Source: Gammaproteobacteria bacterium | Lineage (GTDB): Bacteria; Pseudomonadota; Gammaproteobacteria; Beggiatoales; Beggiatoaceae | Length of the DNA stretch: 64,000 nucleotides | Reading direction: 5' to 3' | Assembly (NCBI GenBank): GCA_003645255.1 | Contig: QNES01000002.1 | Coordinates: forward strand, 1-64,000 | Made by a program: the position numbers and the translations under genes | Shown here: piece by piece, positions 23,782-33,302 of the stretch | Position numbering within the stretch: the stretch's first letter is position 1 | How the letters are laid out: each line of letters begins with the position of its first letter | The notes under the pieces: generated by a model | The model's database searches: none | What the model was told of the DNA's origin: nothing | Seen by the model: the letters and a program-made list of their open reading frames with translations, nothing else

Positions 23782-25503
23782 ATGAATACCATTATTTTTC
23801 TCATTTTGCGCAGAATGCGTACCCCGTTATTAGTATTACTAACGGTCTATGCACTGGCGATAGTCGGTATGACCATGATGCCTGGACTTGATGATCAAGG
23901 CAATCCTTGGCAGATGAATTTCTTTGAAGCCTTTTATTTTGTCTCCTACATGGGCACCACCATTGGTTTCGGCGAACTCCCCTACCCATTTTCCAATACA
24001 CAACGAATGTGGGTGACATTGTCGTTGTACATGACGGTGATAGCCTGGATTTATGCTATTGGCACCTTGTTAGCTCTGATACAAGATGATGCATTGCGAA
24101 AAGCCATTGTGGAAAGCCGCTTTGCTCGTACTGTCAGCAATATCAATGAACCCTTTTATTTAATTTGTGGCTATGGGGATACGGGCAGTGCGTTGGTCAC
24201 GGCATTGGAAAAACGCTTAATGCGTAGTACAGTAATAGAAATTAAGCAAGAACGTATCAATACGTTAATATTAGAAAATTATCCGGTTTATGTCCCAAAG
24301 CTTTGTGCCGATGCCAGTCAACCTCTTCACCTTGTCAAAGGTGGCTTAAAAAATCCTTATTGTGCCGGTGTCGTCGCTATCACGGATGATAGTTTAGTTA
24401 ATTTACATATTGCTATCACCAGCAAACTCCTTAAATCTGAATTAACGGTGATTGGTCGCGTGGACTCCCAAGATGTCGCCGCTAATATGGATTCTTTTGG
24501 CACCGATTTTATCATCAACCCTTTTAAGATATTTGCCAGCAAACTACATACCGCCTTGTATTCCCCCAATCTCTTATTATTACGCGACTGTCTCAGTGGT
24601 TATAAAACCTCGTGCCAGCCTTTAGAACCGCCAGAATCGGGTTTATGGATCTTGTGTGGTTATGGACGGTTTGGCAAAGCCGTGTACGAACGACTCAAGG
24701 AAAAAAAGGATTTGCATCTAGTCGTGATTGAAGCGGTACCAAAAAAAACAGGTTACCCACCAGTGGAATGTATTGAAGGACGGGGGACGGAAGCAGATAC
24801 TTTACTGCAAGCGCACATTGATAAAGCGGTTGGTCTTATCGCTGGCACTGATGATGATGTGAATAACTTATCGATTGTGATGACAGCTCGTGACTTGAAT
24901 CCAAAACTGTTCATCGTGATAAGACAAAATCGTGCCGATAATCAGATTATTTTTGAGGCGGTAAAGGCGGATATTACCATGCAACCGAGCCAGATTATTG
25001 CTAATCATATTCGAGTGTTATTAACAACACCAAAACTCGTTGATTTTTTGCGCTTAACCAAGCAACGTGGTAAGAAGTGGACAAATCAACTTGTCACTCG
25101 TCTCAAAATGGTATTGAATTCAACACCACCTGAGATTTGGCAAATGACAATAGATAAAGATTCAACACCCGCACTATGGGAGGCCCTAAAAAACAGAGCG
25201 ATAAATTTGAAATGCTTGCAGATGGATCCTAGAGATCGTGACAATAAATTGAACTGTCTTCCCTTATTATTAATACGTGGCGATGAAAAAATTCAACTAC
25301 CGGAAGAAACTGAATGTTTAAGACCGGGGGATCAAGTATTATGGTGTGGAAAGCCGGGCTCGGCTTCATGGATGGAATGGACGTTGCGTGACTCATTAGT
25401 CTTGACGTATTTGGCAACAGGTCAGATTATTCCTCGGAGCTACATTTGGCGCTGGTTGCAGAAAAAAGCACCCAACACCAACACGACTTGCGATATTTCA
25501 TAA
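23782..25503 (+). CDS. two-TM potassium channel with tandem RCK domains
   Basis: A 573-residue protein. Two membrane helices (13-30, 73-97) flank a pore with filter TTIGFGEL at 59-66, where standard potassium channels have TVGYG. Two RCK (TrkA-N) domains follow, each starting with a Rossmann motif: FYLICGYGDTGSALVTAL (about 126) and LWILCGYGRFGKAVYERL (about 290). A final C-terminal part (LNCLPLLLIRG) is TrkA-C-like. RCK domains sense NAD(H), calcium or ADP/ATP and gate the pore. It starts 33 bases after the preceding gene. Confidence 0.85.
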   Translation: MNTIIFLILRRMRTPLLVLLTVYALAIVGMTMMPGLDDQGNPWQMNFFEAFYFVSYMGTTIGFGELPYPFSNTQRMWVTLSLYMTVIAWIYAIGTLLALIQDDALRKAIVESRFARTVSNINEPFYLICGYGDTGSALVTALEKRLMRSTVIEIKQERINTLILENYPVYVPKLCADASQPLHLVKGGLKNPYCAGVVAITDDSLVNLHIAITSKLLKSELTVIGRVDSQDVAANMDSFGTDFIINPFKIFASKLHTALYSPNLLLLRDCLSGYKTSCQPLEPPESGLWILCGYGRFGKAVYERLKEKKDLHLVVIEAVPKKTGYPPVECIEGRGTEADTLLQAHIDKAVGLIAGTDDDVNNLSIVMTARDLNPKLFIVIRQNRADNQIIFEAVKADITMQPSQIIANHIRVLLTTPKLVDFLRLTKQRGKKWTNQLVTRLKMVLNSTPPEIWQMTIDKDSTPALWEALKNRAINLKCLQMDPRDRDNKLNCLPLLLIRGDEKIQLPEETECLRPGDQVLWCGKPGSASWMEWTLRDSLVLTYLATGQIIPRSYIWRWLQKKAPNTNTTCDIS

Positions 25504-25607
25504 TTTCATACCAGAACGATTTCCTTTAAAATAGCCACAACTATACTACACACCAATGCCATTATACTGCCCACGGGCATAACTTAAACTTTTAGGTAGA
25601 TTATTTC

Positions 25608-25638
25608 GCTGGGCAAATAAACACTTGCCCACCCTACC
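25608..25638. repeat. GTGGGCAAGT-type repeat copy
   Basis: A hairpin GCTGGGCAA...TTGCCCACC plus CTACC, a member of the interspersed GGGC-family that also occurs inside the MITE-like elements at 5475 and 40793. It is located after the channel gene. Confidence 0.65.
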
Positions 25639-25654
25639 TGACTCTTAATTCGCA

Positions 25655-26014
25655 TTAGAAAGGCCATAACACCAATCCCCACACTAAAACAGTATAACAC
25701 ATAGCTATAAATACCGCCGCTGAACCAATATCCTTAGCCCGTTTAATTAATGGGTGCGGTTCTTGACTAATGCAATCAGCAAGGGCTTCAATAGCAGAGT
25801 TCAATAATTCAGCGAATAATACTAATAATAAACTGCCAATCAGCAAGGCTTGTTCAATGCCACTGTTACCTAGCCAAAAAGCAAGTGGTATTAAAACGAT
25901 ACTTGATAATACTTCTAGGCGAAAAGCAGCTTCATTGATCCAGGCAGCTTTCAAACCTGCTAACGAATAGCCAAAGGCTTTAATCAGTCGGATTAATCCT
26001 ATTTGTTGGTTCAT
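25655..26014 (-). CDS. dgkA: diacylglycerol kinase (DgkA)
   Basis: A 119-residue inner-membrane protein with three helices and the DgkA signature: [16 protein letters not shown], then [18 protein letters not shown] and [12 protein letters not shown], which keep the catalytic Glu and Asn-Ser residues. It phosphorylates diacylglycerol for phospholipid recycling. Its ATG overlaps the gcvPB stop as ATGA, an odd pairing with no known metabolic link. Confidence 0.93.
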   Translation of the reverse strand: MNQQIGLIRLIKAFGYSLAGLKAAWINEAAFRLEVLSSIVLIPLAFWLGNSGIEQALLIGSLLLVLFAELLNSAIEALADCISQEPHPLIKRAKDIGSAAVFIAMCYTVLVWGLVLWPF

Positions 26015-27459
26015 TTATTTTTCCAGATAATATCTAATTCTTTAGCAGCTTTGACTTCATTCAAGCGCCGCACAGGTAAATTATAAGGTGCCTTTTTCAG
26101 TTTTTCCGGGGTTGATTCAGCCTCCGTTTGAATTTCAGCTAAGGCAGTAATAAAGTGATCTAAAGTTTGCTTATCTTCGGTTTCAGTGGGTTCAATCAAT
26201 AAACATTCTGGTACGAGCAGAGGAAAATACGTGGTTGGTGCATGAAAGCCCTTATCAAGTAAGCGTTTAGCAAAATCCATTGCTGTGACACCTTGTTGTT
26301 TAGCTTGACGCTTGAGCGTCAAAATAAATTCATGGCTAGCACGACGCTGGGGAAAAGCTATATCAAAACCAGCTTTGCTGAGAGCCGCTTGCAAATAATT
26401 AGCATTTAACGTGGAAAATTCAGCGACCCTTGATAAGCCTTCACGTCCTAAAAGACGCGCATAGATATAAGCTCGCAAGATAATGCCAATATTGCCATGA
26501 TGGGCTAACATGCGTCCGATGGTTTGAGGACATTGGGATTCGGTTAGCCACTGATAAGTTTTGCCATCATATCCTACCAAAGGAACCGGTAAAAAGGGCA
26601 ATAATCGTTCATTAACGCCGACCGGTCCAGCCCCAGGTCCCCCACCGCCATGCGGTGTTGAAAAAGTTTTATGTAAATTGATATGAATCACATCAAAATT
26701 CATATCGCCAGGACGCACCTTACCCAAAATGGCATTGAGATTCGCACCGTCATAATATAACAAGCCCCCAACCTCATGTACACATTTTGCAATTTCAGTG
26801 ATATGTCGTTCAAAGACACCGAGCGTAGAAGGATTAGTCAACATAATACCGGCTGTTTGGGGACCCACCGCAGCCCGCAAAGCGGCAATATCAACATCGC
26901 CTTCAGTATTCGTCGGAATTTCACGTACCTTAAATCCTCCCATTACCGCAGAAGCGGGATTGGTGCCATGAGCAGCATCAGGGACTAGCATTTCAGTGCG
27001 TTGTGTATCGCCCTGCGCGTCATGGTAAGCGCGTATCATGGCAACGCCGGCAAATTCGCCCTGTGCGCCTGCGGCGGGCACTAAAGAGACACCTTTCATT
27101 CCCGTGACTTCTTTAAGCATTTCTTGTAACTCATATAAACAAGCCAATACACCTTGACTGTGGGAATCAGGTGCAGCAGGATGATGGGATAAAAAAGCCG
27201 GCAACATGGCTAAAGTATTGCAAACACGCGGGTTATATTTCATAGTGCAAGAACCCAGGGGATAATAATGCGTGTCAATAGAAAAATTTTTCTGTGATAG
27301 CCGTGTATAGTGGCGAACTACTTGCATTTCCGACACTTCGGGCAAAATAGGACGAGTTTTACGAAGGTATTGGGTTGGGATGTCGGTGATTTGAGGACGA
27401 TGGGCAGGATATTGTGAGCGTGCTTTTCGTCCGTGGCGACTGTGTTCAAAGATGAGCAT
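26011..27459 (-). CDS. gcvPB: glycine dehydrogenase (decarboxylating) subunit 2
   Basis: A 482-residue beta-type subunit of the split glycine-cleavage P protein. Motifs: [44 protein letters not shown], and the pyridoxal-lysine segment [20 protein letters not shown]. In this form PA and PB are separate genes; gcvPA, gcvT and gcvH are not in the window. It decarboxylates glycine with transfer to the H protein. It is translationally coupled to dgkA. Confidence 0.93.
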   Translation of the reverse strand: MLIFEHSRHGRKARSQYPAHRPQITDIPTQYLRKTRPILPEVSEMQVVRHYTRLSQKNFSIDTHYYPLGSCTMKYNPRVCNTLAMLPAFLSHHPAAPDSHSQGVLACLYELQEMLKEVTGMKGVSLVPAAGAQGEFAGVAMIRAYHDAQGDTQRTEMLVPDAAHGTNPASAVMGGFKVREIPTNTEGDVDIAALRAAVGPQTAGIMLTNPSTLGVFERHITEIAKCVHEVGGLLYYDGANLNAILGKVRPGDMNFDVIHINLHKTFSTPHGGGGPGAGPVGVNERLLPFLPVPLVGYDGKTYQWLTESQCPQTIGRMLAHHGNIGIILRAYIYARLLGREGLSRVAEFSTLNANYLQAALSKAGFDIAFPQRRASHEFILTLKRQAKQQGVTAMDFAKRLLDKGFHAPTTYFPLLVPECLLIEPTETEDKQTLDHFITALAEIQTEAESTPEKLKKAPYNLPVRRLNEVKAAKELDIIWKNK

Positions 27460-27510
27460 AAAATGGGTTCCAATTCATTAAAAAATGATAAAAATCAATA
27501 ATCATGGCAT

Positions 27511-27543
27511 AAACCAGCCAGGTCTTAAAGACCTGGCTGGTTT
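27511..27543. repeat. ACCAGCCAGG hairpin (second family)
   Basis: A palindrome with arms AAACCAGCCAGGTC and GACCTGGCTGGTTT. It lies between two divergent genes, so it is not a terminator. A TATAGATGTTCA motif follows at 27570. Confidence 0.75.
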
Positions 27544-27600
27544 TTATCGGTTTTAGGTATGTTATATTATAGATGTTCATAAAAATAATTGAACCTATCG

Positions 27601-27628
27601 CAGGGCGATAACGAATGTTCGCCCTACA
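27601..27628. repeat. GGGCGA...TTCGCCC repeat
   Basis: CAGGGCGATAACGAATGTTC followed by GCCCTACAT, a diverged copy of the GGGCGAAC repeat family, just before the AlbA-type gene. Confidence 0.6.
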
Positions 27629-27639
27629 TTTATTAATAA

Positions 27640-28815
27640 ATGATAACTAAAATGGAAATACTCAAAGAATCCCTTGAAAAAGGGGAAGATTCCTTTAGGC
27701 AATTTAAAGAAAAATTTACCAGTATTGACAAATTAGCGGTTGAAATATCGGCTTTTGCCAATAGCAATGGTGGTTATATCTATGTGGGTGTTGATGATAA
27801 TAATAAAGTTAAAGGTTTATCCAGTGATGACATTAAACGTTTGAATCTTTGGATATCCAATGCAACCTCGCAAAAAATTGAACCTCCCCTATTTGTCGAA
27901 ACTTCAATTGTTTTAGAGCATGGTAAAAAAATCTTGATCATCACAGTTCCAAGGGGTACTCATAAACCCTATAGCGTCAATAAAAGTGATTTTTGGGTTA
28001 AAAATGGAGCTGATAAACGTAGAGCCAGTCGGGAAGAATTATTCAGGTTAATGCAATCCTCTAACCGCCTATATGCTGATGAGATGTCAACAGATACTGG
28101 GATAGATGGCTTTGATTTTTTCTATTTTTCTGAATTTTATCGAATGGCTTATGGAGAATCATTGGAAGATATTAATATCAATAAAACGTTACTTTTGGAA
28201 AATCTAAAATTAGCGAAAGATAAACATTTAACCTTGGCAGGTTTACTGTTATTTGGCAAACAGGTGGAATTTGTGAAACCGCAATTCTGCATTAAAGGAA
28301 CTTGTTATCTAAATGAGGATGAATTTTTGGATAAAGAAGATATAGGTGGAAAGTTGTTTGAACAACAAAAAAAAGGAGTCGATTTTATCCTCCGTCAACT
28401 AATACGTAGGCAGCCAGATAAGAATTTCAATTCCCCAGGTGAATTAGAAATTCCAGCACCTGTGCTGAAAGAAGCGATTGCCAATGCTTTAGTACACCGA
28501 GACTATTTTATTAATTCTTCCATATTTGTTAATATTTTCAATGACAGAGTTGAAATTGTGAGTGCCGGGCTTTTACCGAATACACTCAATGTTGAAAATA
28601 TAAAATTAGGGCTTCATATTGAGCGTAACCCAATTATTTTATCATTTATGGCTAAATTTCCTGAAACGGGCTATACAGGTAGAGGAAGCGGTATTCCAAG
28701 AATGTTGCGATTGTGTCAAGAAAAACAAGTGCCATTGAAACTGATAAATGATACCGAACGCAATCAGTTTAAAGTGATATTTTATCGAAACCAATTCAAG
28801 AAATCTGATTTTTGA
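27640..28815 (+). CDS. AlbA/Schlafen-type ATP-binding protein
   Basis: A 391-residue protein of the AlbA_2 (Schlafen core) type: an N-terminal domain with EDSFRQFKEKF, SAFANSNGGYIYVGVDDN and FWVKNGADKRRASREELF, then a C-terminal ATPase/wHTH half with LKEAIANALVHRDYF and FNDRVEIVSAGLLPN. It resembles bacterial transcriptional regulators or nucleotide-dependent effectors; its real target is unknown. The last five codons and stop (KKSDF, TGA) lie in a hairpin repeat at 28799-28830, so the C-terminus may have been moved by repeat insertion. Confidence 0.82.
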   Translation: MITKMEILKESLEKGEDSFRQFKEKFTSIDKLAVEISAFANSNGGYIYVGVDDNNKVKGLSSDDIKRLNLWISNATSQKIEPPLFVETSIVLEHGKKILIITVPRGTHKPYSVNKSDFWVKNGADKRRASREELFRLMQSSNRLYADEMSTDTGIDGFDFFYFSEFYRMAYGESLEDININKTLLLENLKLAKDKHLTLAGLLLFGKQVEFVKPQFCIKGTCYLNEDEFLDKEDIGGKLFEQQKKGVDFILRQLIRRQPDKNFNSPGELEIPAPVLKEAIANALVHRDYFINSSIFVNIFNDRVEIVSAGLLPNTLNVENIKLGLHIERNPIILSFMAKFPETGYTGRGSGIPRMLRLCQEKQVPLKLINDTERNQFKVIFYRNQFKKSDF

Positions 28816-28830
28816 AAAAATCGTATTTCT
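28799..28830. repeat. hairpin repeat overlapping a gene's 3' end
   Basis: A family copy (core CTG / CGT) that supplies the last codons and the TGA of the preceding gene. Confidence 0.8.
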
Positions 28831-28843
28831 ACATACAAAAATA

Positions 28844-29554
28844 ATGATGCTATTTTTACGTTCTCTACTCTTTTATATAGGAATAATTTTAGCGGTATTT
28901 ATATTTACCTTTATAGCATTTTTGATCTTACCTTTTCCATTCCCACTGCGTTACAAAATAATGACGGGATGGGGATATTTTGCCATTTGGTGGCTTAAAA
29001 AGACGTGTCGATTGACTTATCAAGTAGAAGGATTAGAAAATATTCCAAAAACGCCCGCGATTATTTTGAGTCAACATCAATCTGCCTGGGATACAATTGC
29101 TTATCAACAAATATTTCCGATACAAATTTGGTTGTTAAAACGTGAATTATTAAAACTACCTCTATTTGGTTGGGCTTTAGCCACCCTAAAACCAATTGCC
29201 ATTGAACGCAAACATCTCCGTCAGTCAATGCAAAAAATTGTTGAACAGGGCAAGCTACGTTTAGCAGAAGGATTATGGATACTCATTTTTCCTGAAGGTA
29301 CACGAGTTGCAAAAGGTGAAAAAAAACGCTATGGCATCGGTGGAGCAATGTTAGCTGCACAGAGTGGTTATCCAGTCGTGCCGGTTGCCCTTAATTCTGG
29401 AGAATTTTGGGCACCTAAAGTTTTTATAAAATACCCTGGGGTTATTAAGGTGATTATTGGTCCCGTTATTGAATCAAAGGGTAAAAGTTATAAAGAAATC
29501 AATGCGTTAGTAGAAAAATGGATCAACAGTGTTGACATAAATACAACGATCTGA
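28844..29554 (+). CDS. plsC: 1-acyl-sn-glycerol-3-phosphate acyltransferase (PlsC)
   Basis: A 236-residue membrane-bound acyltransferase. The HX4D catalytic motif is HQSAWD (His78, Asp83); the substrate-binding motif is FPEGTRVAKGE, about 70 residues later. N-terminal membrane helices anchor it at the inner membrane, where it makes phosphatidic acid. No other lipid gene is adjacent. Confidence 0.92.
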   Translation: MMLFLRSLLFYIGIILAVFIFTFIAFLILPFPFPLRYKIMTGWGYFAIWWLKKTCRLTYQVEGLENIPKTPAIILSQHQSAWDTIAYQQIFPIQIWLLKRELLKLPLFGWALATLKPIAIERKHLRQSMQKIVEQGKLRLAEGLWILIFPEGTRVAKGEKKRYGIGGAMLAAQSGYPVVPVALNSGEFWAPKVFIKYPGVIKVIIGPVIESKGKSYKEINALVEKWINSVDINTTI

Positions 29555-29572
29555 CAAAAAACAGGCAAAGGC

Positions 29573-29605
29573 AGAAATACCATTTTTTGGAAAAATGGTA
29601 TTTCT
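29573..29605. repeat. hairpin repeat (ACC/GGT core)
   Basis: The stem pairs TACCAT with ATGGTA, compensating the CCG/CGG core of other copies. It lies between convergent genes, where it could terminate transcription. Confidence 0.8.
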
Positions 29606-32600
29606 TTATGTGCCTTCAAATTGTTCAAAAAAGCAAAAAGTATTGCGCCCTCTTTCCTTGGCTTGATACATGGCAATATCAGCTTTTCTAAGCAAAGTTT
29701 CAGCTTCTTGTCCATCTTCAGGATAAACCGCTATTCCAATACTACCGCCAATGGAAACTTCCTGTTTTTCTTCTAACATAAACGGTTGAGACAAAGTTTC
29801 TAAAATTCTCATGGCAATGACTTTAATGTCCAAAACCTCCTCTATTTTGCTCAAAATGATTGTAAATTCATCGCCCCCAAACCGAGCAACGGTGTCAGAT
29901 TCACGAATACAAACCGTTAAGCGTTGGGCAACTTCCTTGAGCAGCAAATCGCCCGCTTTATGCCCCAAGTTATCATTAACCCATTTAAAACGATCAAGAT
30001 CAATAAACATCACAGCTAATTGCCCTGGTTGACGCTTTACAGTAATCATGGCTTGGGCTAAACGATCTGCAAATAAAGTTCTATTGGGGAGTTCGGTTAG
30101 AGAATCATAATTCGCTTGATGCCAAATCAATTTTTCGGCTTGTTTACGTTGAGTAATGTCACTAAATACCGTCACATATTGTACAATTTGATGATTAGAA
30201 TCCCGAATCGCTACAATAGATTTCGATTCCGCATAGATTTTGCCATTTTTGCGTTGGTTCCAAAGTTCACCTTGCCACTTTCCGATTTGATTCAAGCTGG
30301 TCCACATCGTTTCGTAGAATTTGGCATCTTGATTTTCTGACTTCAATAAATGAGGTTTTTTTCCAACCACTTCTTCAAAATGATAACCCGTAATAGTCGT
30401 AAAAGCGGGATTGACCATAATAATTTGATAATTAGCACCTGTCACAATAATGCCTTCAGTGATGGTTTCAAACACTGTCGCGGCAAGACGTAAATTTTCT
30501 TCAGTACGCTTTTGTTCTGTCACATCTTCGCAATTCCAGATAAAGCCCTTAGATAATTCATTTGGATTAATCGCCTTGACTAATAATCGGCACCAAAACG
30601 GAGAACCATCTTTACGACGCATGATCTGTTCTGTTTTATAAGTCGCCCCTTGTTTAAGAAGTGGATAAAGTTTTTGCCCTATTTTTTCATAATCTTCTGA
30701 AGAAAAATATAACATTTCTGTCGTGCTATTCTGAAGTTCTTTTTCTGTATAACCAAATATTTCTTCTAATTTATGATTGAATCGAAGCAATCGTTGTCCT
30801 TCAGCAAGAAATGCAATCCCGACTGGTGAATTATCTAAAATGACTTTTAAATCTACTAATGTGCGTGCTAAAGCCTCTTCTGCTTTTTTTCGCTCGGTAA
30901 TATCAATGCCGGTGCCAATAACATATTCGATCACCTGGTTGTCATCAAGCAAAATGGTATTAGACCAATCAATGAGACGGCGTTGCTTATCTTTGGTTAG
31001 CCAATAATTTTCATGGCGCAATGGAGGATGATTGAGTACTAAATTTTGAAAGTAGTTTTTAACCGGTTCTAATTCCTCTGGTATCAGGAAAAAATCCCAA
31101 ACAAAGTGATTTTTGACCTCTTCAAAAGTATAACCCGTTAATTTTTCACAGGTTTTATTGAAGCGAACAATATGACCCAATCGATCAAGCACAACGACTA
31201 AACTACCGGCAGAGTTGATAATGGCATCAATAAAATCTCGTTCTTTTCGTAAGTTTTCTTCTGCTAATTTGCGTTGACTAATATTGCGGGAAACGATTGC
31301 AATACGATAAACAGAGTCAGCCTCATCAAGCATTGGATAAACGCTATGTTCAAACCAAATTCCTTGACTTTCATCATCCTCAAACAAAGTCGGTTGCTTG
31401 GTACAAATTACCTGATTCACAAAGCCTTTTCTTCTAGTAGCTATTTCTGGCGCGACCAATTCACAAAGACGCAGACCAACGAGTTCATCAACAGGATGTC
31501 CTAATCTTGCGGCAGCGGCAGGGTTGATAATAACACAAGTGGTATCCAACTCCGTCATGACAATGGAATCTGTTGCGGCGTTAAGAATGGCACCAAGCAT
31601 TTCCGTACTATCGCGTAGGGCTTTTTCAACCTGTTTGTACTCTGTAATATCTTGTATCGTTCCCAGAAAACTCTTTGGCTTGCCAGTCGTATCACGAAAC
31701 AGTTTAGAAAGAGCGTGTATGTAACGAACCTTTTCATCGGGACGAATAATGCGAAACTCAATATCATAAGGTGCATTAGAGTCAATGGTTTGTTCAACTG
31801 CTTTTTGTATGATCTGACGATCTTCTGGATGAATAACATTGATGAAGAATTCATTACTCACCTGATGTTGTTCAGATGATAAACCCAAAATTTGACAAGT
31901 TTCTTCAGACAAAAATCGCGTATTGCTCGTCATATCCCATTCACAATGTCCTAGATGAGCAATACGTTGTGTTTCAGCAAGACGCGCTTCACTTTCTCGT
32001 AATGCTTGATCCATCTGATCATGTTGAATAGCCGCTCCTAAAATATTGGATGCTGTCTTAAAAGCATCAATGACAATCGCTGGCCATTCCCGTTCTTCTA
32101 CACAGTCATCATAGCCTATAAATCCCCACCATTCTTTTCCAACAAAAACCGGTACGATTGCAATCGAAAGAATATTTTGAGCTTCAAATATTTCAGTTTC
32201 GCCAGGTGGAAAATCTTTCACCAGTCCATAAAAGGGTTGATTTTCAGCGAGTTTTTCAGCTACACGTTTCAAATGTGGATGATAGGGAAAATTTTGTCGT
32301 TCTGGATTATCAATTTGGGAAGTAATACCATTTGCAACCCATTCATAACGCTGACTGGTAAGTAACGGGTTTTTTTCATGACTATGATTTTCAAAGATAT
32401 AGACGCGACTTACGGCTACGGCTTGTCCTAAACGCGCTAAAACGTCTTGAATCGGTTGCGTCCAATGAGTACCAGTCAGAAATTCTTCTGCCGCAAAATT
32501 GACAGCTTCTAAAATACGATTACGTTCGTGCAAAGCATTTTTAGTTCGCAGCCGGTCTTTGATCAGTCTTTGTTTTTCGAGTTCACATTCAATCACTTCT

Positions 32601-32953
32601 GGCAGCAGTTCAAAGTAATTGTTATTTAGATCTTTGATCAGATAATCACCCGCACCGATTTTCATGGCATTAACTGCCACCCGTTCATTACCTTCCCCTG
32701 TGACCATAATGCCAGGAATTTCATAGGGTCCTTCAACTAGATGCTGCAATACTTGTAAGCCATTCATGCTTGGCAAATTGTAATCAATGACAGCAATATC
32801 GTAAGTATTTTTTTTCAGTTTGGCTAAACCTTCTTTACCATCCATTGCTAAATCAATAACATAGCCATGTTGAGATAATTGTATTTGAACACGAGTTGCA
32901 GTAATGATATCGTCTTCTATATAAAGGACTCGGATGGGTTCAACATTGGACAT
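29606..32953 (-). CDS. receiver-GAF-multi-PAS diguanylate cyclase
   Basis: About 1115 residues. An N-terminal receiver domain (phospho-acceptor Asp57 in AVIDYNLPSM) is followed by a GAF-like domain (about 150-320) and five PAS/PAC segments, the PACs marked by DITEYKQVEK, NISQRKLAE, DITERKKAEEAL, VTEQKRTEENL and DITQRKQAEK. The C-terminal GGDEF domain is intact (RFGGDEFTIIL), so cyclic di-GMP synthesis is expected. No EAL domain follows. I take ATG at 32953; the frame opens at a TTG at 32965. Tandem TAACTGA repeats lie immediately upstream. It probably integrates phosphorelay and redox or small-molecule cues. Confidence 0.92.
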   Translation of the reverse strand: MSNVEPIRVLYIEDDIITATRVQIQLSQHGYVIDLAMDGKEGLAKLKKNTYDIAVIDYNLPSMNGLQVLQHLVEGPYEIPGIMVTGEGNERVAVNAMKIGAGDYLIKDLNNNYFELLPEVIECELEKQRLIKDRLRTKNALHERNRILEAVNFAAEEFLTGTHWTQPIQDVLARLGQAVAVSRVYIFENHSHEKNPLLTSQRYEWVANGITSQIDNPERQNFPYHPHLKRVAEKLAENQPFYGLVKDFPPGETEIFEAQNILSIAIVPVFVGKEWWGFIGYDDCVEEREWPAIVIDAFKTASNILGAAIQHDQMDQALRESEARLAETQRIAHLGHCEWDMTSNTRFLSEETCQILGLSSEQHQVSNEFFINVIHPEDRQIIQKAVEQTIDSNAPYDIEFRIIRPDEKVRYIHALSKLFRDTTGKPKSFLGTIQDITEYKQVEKALRDSTEMLGAILNAATDSIVMTELDTTCVIINPAAAARLGHPVDELVGLRLCELVAPEIATRRKGFVNQVICTKQPTLFEDDESQGIWFEHSVYPMLDEADSVYRIAIVSRNISQRKLAEENLRKERDFIDAIINSAGSLVVVLDRLGHIVRFNKTCEKLTGYTFEEVKNHFVWDFFLIPEELEPVKNYFQNLVLNHPPLRHENYWLTKDKQRRLIDWSNTILLDDNQVIEYVIGTGIDITERKKAEEALARTLVDLKVILDNSPVGIAFLAEGQRLLRFNHKLEEIFGYTEKELQNSTTEMLYFSSEDYEKIGQKLYPLLKQGATYKTEQIMRRKDGSPFWCRLLVKAINPNELSKGFIWNCEDVTEQKRTEENLRLAATVFETITEGIIVTGANYQIIMVNPAFTTITGYHFEEVVGKKPHLLKSENQDAKFYETMWTSLNQIGKWQGELWNQRKNGKIYAESKSIVAIRDSNHQIVQYVTVFSDITQRKQAEKLIWHQANYDSLTELPNRTLFADRLAQAMITVKRQPGQLAVMFIDLDRFKWVNDNLGHKAGDLLLKEVAQRLTVCIRESDTVARFGGDEFTIILSKIEEVLDIKVIAMRILETLSQPFMLEEKQEVSIGGSIGIAVYPEDGQEAETLLRKADIAMYQAKERGRNTFCFFEQFEGT

Positions 32954-32961
32954 AGCTTTTA

Positions 32962-32982
32962 TCAATTATCAGTTATCAGTTA
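32962..32982. repeat. TAACTGA heptamer array
   Basis: On the minus strand, two TAACTGA units and a TAATTGA lie just before the ATG of the GGDEF gene. No Shine-Dalgarno sequence is visible there. Confidence 0.75.
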
Positions 32983-33147
32983 TTAGCTAACAATTAGTCA
33001 CTTTGATAAATGGTTATTGTTTTTTGATAAAATCAGTAAACAGGGAAAGGGATAAAAACGGATTTTTGACGAGATGTGTCATAAAACGGTTATGGGAAAA
33101 TGAAGGATGCCAAAAAAAGAAAGGAAAAAAACGATAAAGATAAATGA

Positions 33148-33221
33148 TGCCGGCGAGACGACTTGAACGTCCGACCTGCCGATTACGAATCGGCTGCTCT
33201 ACCAATCTGAGCTACACCGGC
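33148..33221 (-). tRNA. tRNA-Thr (anticodon CGT)
   Basis: A full cloverleaf on the minus strand: acceptor GCCGGTG paired with CGCCGGC, D arm with TAGCTCAGATTGGTAGAGCA, anticodon stem GCCGA/TCGGC with loop TTCGTAA (anticodon CGT, decoding ACG), and a TTCAAGT T-loop. The discriminator base is A and no CCA is encoded. It stands alone among protein genes. Confidence 0.9.
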
Positions 33222-33302
33222 ATTTTTGATGTAGGATAATGTTCATTATACTGCTTTTTTCAAAAAAAGCAACTTTTTTTCACTTTTTTTTCACTTTTTT
33301 TT

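Noticed and set aside
29573-29605. All hairpin repeats as simple terminators
   Set aside because: Several copies lie between divergent genes or inside operons; only those between convergent genes, such as this one, could serve as terminators.
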